This document shows, one piece after another, positions 25,212 through 35,399 of a stretch of DNA of 38,900 nt. Below the pieces are notes generated by a model that was given only the letters and a program-made list of their open reading frames with translations, was not told the origin of the DNA and did no database searches. Source of the DNA: Cruorifilaria tuberocauda (Eukaryota > Nematoda > Chromadorea > Rhabditida > Onchocercidae); assembly GCA_013365365.1 (NCBI GenBank), contig JABVXU010000505.1:1-38900 (forward strand), given 5' to 3'. Positions within the stretch are counted from its first letter, which is position 1, and every line of letters begins with the position of its first letter. Made by a program: the position numbers and the translations under genes.

Positions 25212-26185
25212 GATTTAGTATTACTATGTAAACAATTCAAATGCACCATACAAATACATTCAATATAAGACATTATAATTTGTCCTCATCAAATTCCATT
25301 ATCATCATACGAAAATTAATCGATGATCATTTTAAATCAAAAACAATTTATCAACTTTTAACGTTAATAAAATTTTCATGAGGGATAATTACTTCATTTG
25401 AATGATGATCTGAAGGTACAGATACAGGTAAACTTGATTCGCTTCTTCGATATTTCCATGGTATTTTTCATGATTTTCTGCAATACTAAATTTTAAAGTA
25501 TAATATACTTGAATCTTGATATTTTCAAAGTTTAAATATTACTTAATTATTTCAGGTTTAAATTTTGTTAAAAATGTTTATATCGAATTTGGAACTTTAA
25601 ATTTTGATAAAAAGTATGATATGGAAACTTTGATTATTTTCGAAATTTAGATATTACTTAACTACTTCAGGTTTGAATTTTGGTAAAAAATTTTACATCA
25701 AATTTGAAAGTTAAAATTAAAAGGAACAAATAAAAACAATATTCATAATTACATATACACCAACACTAATATTCATTATCTCATTTATCTAATTGGAATT
25801 AACCTCGAAATCATAAAATTTTTTTCGATAACAACCCATAAGTGAGTTAAAGTCTATTCTTTACGTATTTTGCATATTGTATACATCACCTACGTGTAAT
25901 ACGTGAAATACATGTACCGGATATATGTAATACGTGTATCTGAAAAATTTAGAATTCTGTTATAAGTGAATTTTTTTCCAATACGTGCATGTTATTTACA
26001 AACTATCTTAACTTTTATTTTAAATTAAAAATCGATCATTCAATATTTCCAAGTTTGAGAAGTTCCTCGGGAATTTCTTTTTTTGATAAACACACATACA
26101 CACACACAAATATTGCACTCATAATCTTGCATAAGGATTTAACCGATTCTCTCTAGTAAAATTACTAATTTTGACTGCAAACTTT

Positions 26186-26277
26186 TTATGTGATGTTGGA
26201 TTCAGAATCCTTTTTAGCTATAAACCATGTTGGATTCTGGATCCTTTTTGGCTATAAATTGTGTTAGATTCTGAATT
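26186..26277. repeat. 46-bp short tandem repeat
   Basis: Three copies of a gttggattctggatcc-like phrase followed by ttttggctataaa occur at about 46-base spacing; the last copy is more diverged. Confidence 0.65.
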
Positions 26278-27483
26278 CGTCTTCTTAACAAAAAGTGATA
26301 TTTAGTATTTTTGAGAAAAAAAAAAATGAATTGCATATACCACGCAAATCCAGGATCAATTTGTCAAATTCTAAATACATTTTTAAATTACAAACTCATT
26401 ATATAAAAATGCATCGAATTTACATTGCTGTCAAAAAAATGATATGATCAGCAATTTTTAAATGTATGTTTTTGAAAAGAGTATTAAAATTAAAACAAAT
26501 AAACTATGCAGTTTCTGAACTAATCTAAATATTATTGAAAACTTTTATATTATAATCTCAAATGATCGATACATTTGATTGTATTTTCGTTTCGTACTGT
26601 AATAGTTGAAGAAAGTACGAAAATTTTTGAAAAGAGATAAATCGAAAATTAACTAAAATTTCCGCAAAAATTTTAATCATCATAACAATTTTTAAGTTAT
26701 TCGTTTTATCTTAGCAAAAATGTTACATATCAAATGCTAGCAAAATTTGAAAGAAATATTTGTGACAATATTACTGATATACAGTTGTAATATTAAATAA
26801 AACAGCATGAAAACAAGATAATTTTCATCCGCCTTCCGCTCAAATTAGTTATCAAAATCATGAAAAAAAGCCTGAATAATAATTTGAAATAATCACATGT
26901 AATAGTTTACATGTAACAGACTTCTCTCAAAAATACATAACTTCTCTGGGCATTGATTTTAAAATGTTCAAACAAATACAGTCATAAAAAGATGAAAAAG
27001 AACGAAGAATGTACAGGGAAAGATTTAATAAACAACAAAATTTTGATCGAACACTTCCTCCAGCACTTATCAAATACTTACTTCGCTTTTCACCTGAATC
27101 TTATGTTACAGAATTACTCTATCAATATATATAATTTATCACTTATATTCAAACAGCTAAAGTTGCAAACACGTAAACATAAATAAATATCTACGCAATT
27201 GGACATATACATACACCACGCACAGACACAAGCAATTAACTTACGACATTTGAATTATCACTTCAGAATAGGATAGGACTTAACCCTGCTAATCTAATAC
27301 CTATAATATTTAACCACCAAGGAATATTACTTTCTTCTCCAAAAATTTAATCCTCATGAGTCTAACAATCTTACTCCTTATCAACAGCTGAACAAAGCAG
27401 ATAAAAATAAGATTTAGAGTGATTTCCAGGCAACAAATGCAATCTATCCTAATTACGCAACACCACTGAAAATTTATGTACAC

Positions 27484-28019
27484 TTACTTTTGTAATATCC
27501 AAGTTGATTTTCCATTTTCAAATTCTATAATTTCATTCTGATCTGGAAAAGCACTAAAACTTTGCCTTGTTGGATGAATCCAACTGTATAATATTTCCGT
27601 TCCCAGCAAAAACGATAATAAAATTAATGATGCAAAAAAACCATTTAAAAACTGACACAACAATTCTACTAGTTTCCCTGTGTACAAACTACTGGTAGAT
27701 TCGTAGTTCAATTTTACAAAAAACAAAAGACTTTGTTCATATTTTGTCATCGAAATATGAATTGTAACAATACGTAAAGTCGGTATCGCAAAAAAAAAAA
27801 AACAACCAGAATATGTAAAAACTCTTAATTTCATGAAGTACAAAGAGTGACAACAAAGATTTTGTTTATTGAGTTGTAAAAAGTCTGAAAGCCCAGACTG
27901 CATACCTCAACAAATTCAATTTGAATCCCTCGCTTTTTTTCAGGTGAGGAACAATAGAAGAGACTAAATTCCATTTCATGGAATTTACAACATAGTTTTA
28001 AAATCAACTTCACTCCCAT
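27484..28019 (-). CDS. unrecognised small membrane protein, second gene of operon
   Basis: The start ATG at 28019 (MGVKLILKLCCKF) lies 25 bases after a TTTTATCAG acceptor, itself 99 bases below the TM9SF2 stop. This is the spacing typical of nematode operons processed by SL trans-splicing. The first segment, 28019-27906, ends at a good donor (GAG|GTATGC). A second open segment runs from about 27909 to the TAA at 27484. It carries one clear hydrophobic span (FFASLILLSFLLGTEILYSW), probably a second one earlier, and the C-terminus NGKSTWILQK. How the two segments join is unresolved. No phase-0 acceptor suits the first donor; a phase-1 alternative joins T|GTAAAT at 27989 to TTTCAG at 27888. A frameshift in the read or an indel near 27905 is also possible. 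I do not recognise the family. Confidence 0.45.
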
Positions 28020-28044
28020 TTGATCACATACCGCTCTCGTTATT

Positions 28045-28053
28045 CTGATAAAA
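28045..28053 (-). other. intercistronic trans-splice acceptor
   Basis: On the minus strand TTTTATCAG ends at 28045. It follows the TM9SF2 stop codon (ending 28144) by 98 bases, consistent with an operon intercistronic region. Confidence 0.55.
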
Positions 28054-28143
28054 TAACGACTTTTGATTACAAAAAATATTTTGAAATTCCAGAAAAACAA
28101 CATCCTTTTGCATCGCACAGCGAATTGCTTTTGTAGATGAATA

Positions 28144-31100
28144 TCAGTCTACTTTCACAGAACCGTATATTTTTTCCACGAAAAAGAATGCTGACAAGAA
28201 ACCAACTGCTCCTAAATTAAATACTATTAAGTAGGTGAATTTATTTAATATTAGTTCTTTATTATCATATGCTGCACCCTGCATTTCTTATACAAATAGA
28301 AAAGAATATTCTTTGTTTGAATCTTATAAGATGTTCCCCAAACCCATCCCATAATAAAATAAAAAGTACCGGTTGCCAAAAAGAACATGAAGACAATAAT
28401 GAAAGTATATGAAAAATAGAGGATAGTCGACACAGTTCCTGTTATAGTTAGTTTCGCTACAAAATAATGAATACAGTACAGAAAAAGATATACTGCCGTA
28501 AAACCTGAAGTCAAAAATGACCGCCACCACCAGTGATAATCCTGAAAATTATAAAAGATGTTTATATGTTTGATTATATATTAAACTCTCAAGATCTTTA
28601 TTCTTCGATAATGATAAAAGTGATAATTGATCCAGATCTTAAACAATACTTAGAAATTACCAAAAAGCAATTGAGTTCCTTACCTCAGCACATAAATGGA
28701 AATAGCAAAGCAGCACTGTAGCTTCGCTACATGTTATGAACAGGATCAAAAAGACAAGAAAGAGGAAACCAAACATGTAATATGTTTGATGGGCCCTGCA
28801 AAAATATCACATGTATTTAATAGTATTTCCGGAAAAATGATATCCAGAAAAAAAAAGTAAAGTTGCTGCGTACAGAACGAAAAAGAAACTGAAAAAGATA
28901 TTTAGTAAATACAATCGAAACTATTTTGAAGTCAGATAAACTGCAATAATGATTAAAAACTCACCAAATGCTATTGAGGATAAAGAAAAGCTGGATGAAA
29001 ATACAACCAAACGGAAGAATACCACCCATTAGCATTCCTGCGATTGGTTTCGTGTATAGGGATTGATCTGGCACTTGCCGTGGGATTTGATTCGTGCGTA
29101 CTGGATGTTCGATTGGCTGGAAAACGAGCAGAAAATAAATAGAGAATTATTAGAAAAAACCTCAGCCTAGCATTTTCCATGTTCAATTAGCAAAATTGTT
29201 TAATTCTATCGTCTTAAATAGAAGGATATTTCTCCGCTTAATGTTTTCTAGGATTTGAGAGAATACCAAGATACTTATCAGATTAATATTTTAATATATT
29301 AAGGACTTCCGAATGTCTAATATATTAAGGATGTGAAAATATTAAATATCCTAAATTATTAGAAATCCAATTACAATATATGATTTATAGAGTGCGAAAT
29401 TATAAATGTGAAAGTATTGGAGAACAGTTAAGTAGAGCATAATCAAACTGAAGATTGTTTTAAAAAATGTTTTAACATCTTAAAAGACAAAAACAGTAAT
29501 CCTGGCATAAAATTATGAAATTTTCTTACACGTTTCTTGAAGCCAAGGTAGGATCCAATGAATGTTAGCGGAATAGAAACAAAAAGCCAGAGGAATAAAA
29601 GGACAATAAGTGTACCAAAAGGTACTGCTGCTGATGAACCTTTTGTCCACAGCAACAAATTCGAAATGAAGAATACTCCAAACACGATTCTGTAATAAAA
29701 TACCTTTTACTTTTATCTGTCTCTAAAAACGTTCCACTATACCGAATTTTCGCGTCCACTTAAAACACTGCGAAAAATAAAATAAAAACATACCCAGGAA
29801 CAAGAAAGCTCGTCATAAATACATTAGTCTTCCACGCTAGTCCATTCATTGCTAAAAATTGAAGCGATTTTTGCATTCCGAATGGACAGTTAGATAATTC
29901 AAGTGTATTTTCAAGATAATACAAGATAATTCAACAATTTATATTATCCATTTCTTACCCTTTCATCATTTCGATATTAAATAAAATATCCAGAAGCAAA
30001 TCATTTCAAAAAAAAATCTTACTTTTATAAAGTCTCGCAGATACGTAACCAGCAACGATTCCAAAAAGAACATAAAGAACGAGTGCGAATGTCATCAGAG
30101 ATCCACGATTTGCAGGTGATAAGAAACCAAGACAAGCGAATACTACAAAACGAAGATAAATATTTTAAATTTATAGATCTTTTTTGAGTTTTTCGACCAA
30201 GTAACCTGTCCGCTTAGTGGATATGGAAGGTTACCAACGAATAAGTAACCAAAAATTAAAAAATGTATATAGGCAAAAAATGGAGTTGCTTTTTAAAAAG
30301 TTATTTTGCGAGATCTGAGTACAAGAAACCAATAGAATGATTCTAAAGAAAGAATTCTTGAAATCCGATAAAGAATCAAATATTTTCTAATTGGATAAGA
30401 AGCAGCCAAGATTTTAAGAATTATATAAGATAATCGTGATAAGCTTATACCAAGAGTGACAGCAACCATAAAGAGCACTTGGCATCCACTGCCCACAAAT
30501 ACAGAGAGAAACATGGCATTTCGTGGTGGACGGAAAACATCACCGTGAACCAATTTCCAACCAAATTCTTCTTGAGCATCCTCCTCAAATTTTTTTGATT
30601 TCAAAATACGAAGTTGACTTAAAGATTATTTTGAAGAAGATATAAAATCCTGAATACTTTACTGCTCTTTCTCGCTTGCTCGATTTGATGAGCAACAACA
30701 TACTCTAAAATTTTCGAGCAAACAGTACACTTTCAATCAATTGTTGCAGTATTGGACTTTTGAATGTCTCTCTGTCTCTCTTTTGAATAACTCTACCAGT
30801 AGATGTCCTTTAAACTGCTTTAAAAAATAATTGGAACTTCAAAGTTATAAGAAACAAAATCAACCTCATTATCAAGCTGGTTATATCGGATGATATCGCG
30901 ATGAAGCGTTCGAAGAAGTATCATACCCACCTAAGATGGTAATATTATTATTCAATCATAGATAGTATTTTAGCCTACATTAAGCAAAATAATGAGTCAA
31001 TAATCATCTCAGAACGCTGACAAAAAGAAAAAGATTGAATTCTTAATCTAAAAAAAGAAATCTTTTGATTCAGGAAAAGATTACCATTCCAGAAAGGAAC

Positions 31101-33211
31101 AAAACGATAACGAGTGAATTCAGGATCGAAAACCACTGAATATTGGAATGTGGAACTGAATCTAGAATATAATCCCATCGTGAAGACCACTTCACTTGAG
31201 TCGTCTGCAATTTCTTGTCATAAGCGAATATCAAAAACGCTGTCTCAGTAGGCTAACCGAGATAGCAAAATCGTATGAAATTATATACTTAAAATTACAT
31301 TAAAAATTTTTGATTAAAAGTAAAATTAAAAATATCTCATTAATTTTCATGGAAAAATGCTTAAAAAAGCAAACCTGCCAGACAACGGAATATGTGTATA
31401 TAATGTTCCGAGGTTTTTCATCAGCCTTGATAGGAAACGGTTGCGCAATGATTCCACAATCAAGCTTATCTTTTGCTTCATGTTTGATGCTCCGAGGCTG
31501 TACTTTGATCCGAATAATTCGACCTCCCACATGTTCCTCTAGGAAATTTGGATCTTGGCTCATGTTGCGATACTCAATGAGAATATCAACGTGATTGAAG
31601 ATGTAGTAGCTATCAGGTTGCCTGTATCGTGAATCTAAAACACACGCATCTTTCGGCTTGCCATCACTCGTTACGTAACAACCCATCGGGAAGCCTGTTG
31701 TGCAAACATTCTGATTCTGTTGATTGATGAAACAGAACGTCACCGGCATATTATCTAATATCCTAAAACGGTATATATATTAATAATTATTAAGTATATA
31801 TATGATTGAATCACCTCTTTTTTAATCAGCGTATATAATAATTTACGAAACAGCATAAATCTATAACTTCTTAAACATTCCTGCTACCGTCATCTCAATA
31901 ATTAATCTCATTTTAGCAAGGATAGACCCCAAACGACAACAAAATCTTAATAGGTGATGTAACTTATGAGAGTTCTAATAGTTAAATAAAATACTATTAA
32001 ATCTCACAAAATTGGTAAAATAATTTTTAAAAAATACCAGTGATGTTGATAATTTAATTTCATTCCCTTCCGAAGTAACCACATTTTTTTCTCTGCATCT
32101 TGATCATTTTCATAATTCCTTTCACACAACAGCTCACACTGTTTTTGTTTATTGAAGCTTATCTAAAAATTGCAAAAAGATAAAATTCGATTGTTTTACA
32201 ATAATTTTGCTAATATGCAACATCTCGTGCTATTATACAAGTGCATACTGCGGAGGGATGCTATATATTATTTCGTCAAGCATTATTATATGTTTTTTTA
32301 AAACATACTCAAAATAAAAGCAGCCAAATTATTTTGTGCAGAATAAACAAGAAAAGGAAAGAGAAAGGTCAAAAGAGGATGTTATAAACATCTGCTTTCT
32401 TTAATTCTTTCTTAAAAAGTTGGGAAATAATAAAATGGAGCAATGCTTAGGAATGTTGATACCTTATATGGGCTAGGTCTAATTCGTTCTCCAAACAACA
32501 CTTGACCGAGATTTTCTACTGGCGATTCATTTTCACTACCAATACAGAAATCGAAACTGAAATACAACAAAAGCGGAAATTGCAGAAATTTTGATACACG
32601 TGTATGCTGTATATCAATTTAAAAATGAAGTGTTTATAGCCATAAAACGAAGTGAAAGAATGAATTCACCTGTGATATTCAAAGGGAATGACGCTCTGGT
32701 CGCTATCCAAACGATTCACAAAAAGAGTTATGTCACTCTAAAGATTACAAATATTTTTTAACATTTAGTAGAAGCAGTATTGTTATCAGCAAATGAAATG
32801 AAAAAAGAAAAAAAGTGAAACGCGGTCCCACTACAGATCAAATGAAAGGAGCGTAAATGTGGGTGATTATAAAATAATGAAATAAGTTTGTGGCATCATA
32901 TCTTTAGCATACAAACAAGTTATAAACAGTGTTTTTCTGACTTAACCTAACAGTTAACCAAATAGGACTGCGATATTATATTTTAGTTAAAAGAATACTT
33001 ATTGATAATTACATTTATATTCAGAAAGACGGAGATACAAAATATTTTCAAAGATTTTTAAAATTCAAAGAAATGCAAATCGTACTGGACATGATGGTTT
33101 CGCCATTTCCTCCTCGCAAAAATTGACTGGTGCCAGGCCAGGTAAATAGAAACCCATGCAAATATATATGCAAACATTAAACAAAAAAATGATACCAATC
33201 ACTCTCTTCAT
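28144..33211 (-). CDS. TM9SF2: TM9SF2-type nonaspanin (EMP70 family), 15 exons, complete
   Basis: Exons in order are 33211-33086, 32737-32670, 32556-32463, 32162-32038, 31762-31375, 31204-31085, 30930-30865, 30583-30451, 30142-30023, 29851-29794, 29689-29530, 29116-28965, 28795-28684, 28541-28370 and 28211-28144. Every phase joins, giving 1962 nt and 653 residues, close to the human family length. Residues 1-20 form a signal peptide, followed by the family hallmark [14 protein letters not shown] lumenal domain (to about 285) contains [23 protein letters not shown] and YIFNHVDI. Nine membrane spans follow, with [58 protein letters not shown] and a C-terminal KIYGSVKVD. Its KVD end matches the KXD/E COPI-binding, Golgi-retention signal known for this family. 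TM9 proteins act in Golgi/endosomal membranes, for example in sorting membrane cargo. Exon 7 uses a non-consensus GTTGAT donor. It is the first gene of a probable operon. Confidence 0.92.
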
Positions 33212-33232
33212 GCCGAACAGCAAATATATAGC

Positions 33233-33240
33233 CTAAAATG
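33233..33240 (-). other. probable trans-splice acceptor of the operon
   Basis: On the minus strand CATTTTAG ends at 33233, 21 bases before the TM9SF2 start codon. No upstream exon is needed for a complete signal peptide, so spliced-leader addition here is the simplest reading. Confidence 0.45.
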
Positions 33241-34159
33241 GAAACAAGTAATGAATAGCGGCATTAAATTGTATAGCAGCGATAAAAAGTCATCTAAACA
33301 AAGAAATAATTTTTAACTGTTAACCATACAATGTTCCACAGTTTCCCTTGTCAGCAAGAAAAAATATTATTACTAGTGAATTCTCATACCTATTTTAATC
33401 TTCTACTTTGAAAATCTAGTCTTATAGAAATCCTCACCAAATTTCAAATTTTACATAAATTCCCTACAAATATCATTTAATTCAATCATTAAACATTGGC
33501 AAGTTCCACTACAGCAAACAGTAAACCACCGATGATCAAAAAACAGCTTTGCTTCAACTGTTTAAGCAGCTAACACATTCCAGTTCTGATTTCACTTGTA
33601 TGCCATCTTCAGAATATATACCTTACCTAGGAATAACCTAACAACCTATTAGTAAGTTACATCGAGCCTCAATGAGGCAATTTTACAATCCACTATTTAT
33701 ACATACTTGAAAGAAATCCTTACAAAATGAAAAGAATATAATTGAAGGAAAAATTAGCATAACTCAACGTAACAATATACAATGATCTCACGATTCATTT
33801 ATTATAAATTAAATTACTGGATAAAATTAGAAAGTATCATTTAAGATACTTTTCTTACGAATTTATTAACTTTACAGGAACGGTAAGTAAGCTACTACGA
33901 TAATTCGTATGGATTTTATGGATATCTAATTAAATTACTTATCATAACTTAAAAAAGAGAATTCGAAGGTAAGCAATCCATTTATATCAACACCGCGTGA
34001 TCGTACCACCAACACACCTCCACCTTATCACGTTATCTCAATCACTTCAGTGGTTGAAGCATGGAATAGAAACAGCATTTAACGCAGCCAGCTGATTGAT
34101 TATCTGATCTGGATTAAGAACTGGAAAATGATAAAAGGGTCATTTCATTCTAGTTAGTG

Positions 34160-34194
34160 ATACGTAACGTAAACAGCTAGCGATGACGTAAACA
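34160..34194. promoter_or_regulatory. forkhead-like and CRE-like motif cluster
   Basis: ACGTAAACAG occurs twice, placing the forkhead core GTAAACA at 34169-34175 and 34188-34194. The second copy overlaps TGACGTAA (34184-34191), a CRE/bZIP-like site. The cluster lies in a GC-richer patch about 0.95 kb upstream of the TM9SF2 trans-splice site. Function is inferred from motif and position only. Confidence 0.3.
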
Positions 34195-34679
34195 GTGTTA
34201 ATCTAACGAAGATGATTTATTGAAGAGATAAAACGAGAGAAGTCGAACAATCTATCAATTCCTCCTCCTCTCATTATTACTCTAATTTTTCTGAATATTT
34301 CTTCGTATCATGCGTGAAATTTTTACGTGTAATTATTTTGTAATTACCTATTAATTATTTAATTTTAATTATCATTTAATTACTATCAATTATTTAATTT
34401 TAATTATTGTTCAATTACTATTTGTAATTACTTATTTTATAATTACTCTATCGTATAATTATTTTTGCATTTTATTTTATAATTACTCTCTATCATATCA
34501 TCGATGTTACAACTCTACAAATATATATGATGTGTTCGTTATACAAAATATATATTTGCCAGGAACACGTACGTGACTCTTAAATACAAAACATATTTGT
34601 AGAAACACGTGTACCTGTAACTCTTAACTTCGAGTTGTCCTTTACAGGAAGTGAGAGAAGATGATAGAAGAATATGCCG

Positions 34680-34930
34680 GGCTACAAAACAAGGAAGGAA
34701 TATTTATTAACAAATCAAAGTCACCTAAGTTTTTACGTAAGTTTTTCTTTTAAAATACTTTCAGCTAATGAATATCAGGTGAAAGAAATAGCTTTGAATT
34801 ATTTTTTATAAACGCCGAACTACAAAACAAGGAAGGAATATTCATTAACAAATCAAAGTCACGTAAGTTTTCTTTTAAAATACTTTCAGCTAATGAATAT
34901 CAAATGAAAGAAATAGCGTTGAATTATTGA
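34680..34930. repeat. 138-bp spaced direct repeat
   Basis: The phrase ctacaaaacaaggaaggaat begins at 34682 and 34820. Both copies continue through aacaaatcaaagtcac and ctttcagctaatgaatatca to gaaagaaatag, with a small insertion in the first copy. Confidence 0.8.
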
Positions 34931-35386
34931 TTTTAATTGAATAATTACTCGCCTTCCAAATAAAACCATTAAAAGTGGAAAATTTTCAATGCTTTCATCG
35001 GCGATAATTGTATTCACCTTGCAATAATTTAGTTCATTTACCTTTGTTTTTTCTTTAATATCGATTGGAATTGGGTATTAAATTAAATTTTGTTCACTCA
35101 ATCAATATGATAAAATTGACTAATAGATTGCTTTTTTTTTAAATTATATTACATTTAACTCTTTTTTATAGTTTATGATAGAATATACAAAAGAGTTAAA
35201 GATTTAAATTATTTGAGAAGGAATAAGGAGTAATTTAAAATAATCAATCTTCCATCAAAATTATCATAACTTGACTATTGCATGCAAATTTCAGGTTATC
35301 TATTGTCTTCATGATAACTATTTTAAAATGATAAGAGACGTTTTAGTCGAGAAGATAAAATTAAATTGTCATGAAGACTCATGAAT

Positions 35387-35392
35387 TTTATT
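35387..35392 (-). terminator. polyadenylation signal of receptor gene
   Basis: AATAAA on the minus strand begins seven bases after the TAA stop at 35402-35400, which implies a 3' UTR of only a few tens of bases. Confidence 0.55.
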
Positions 35393-35399
35393 CAAAATA

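Larger units (their letters stand above)
20985..27483. other. upstream region of the GATA gene, no convincing gene
   Basis: This 6.5-kb stretch holds GT, GA and TC microsatellites, a short duplication near 26200, candidate GATA sites at 25177-25211 and many further TGATAA motifs. A coding-like minus-strand segment at 25351-25467 has no usable in-frame acceptor. I found no multi-exon gene. It presumably includes the promoter of the ELT-2-like gene and the 3' end of the operon that stops at 27484. Confidence 0.55.
33241..35386. other. spacer between receptor gene and TM9SF2 operon
   Basis: No gene is seen in this stretch. It holds a patch of higher GC content (about 33985-34200), the motif cluster at 34160-34194, and a 138-bp spaced direct repeat. 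It probably contains the operon promoter. Confidence 0.5.

Noticed and set aside
26953..27186. Plus-strand 77-codon frame
   Set aside because: It has no recognisable domain, sits in the spacer after the operon, and its composition follows the AT-rich background.
27453..27488. A last short exon ending in NGVA after donor GTAAGTG at 27487
   Set aside because: The implied intron would be only 22 bases, too short to be spliced; the frame ends simply at the TAA at 27484.
31310..31594. Plus-strand frames of up to 94 codons
   Set aside because: They are antisense shadows of the large lumenal exon of TM9SF2.
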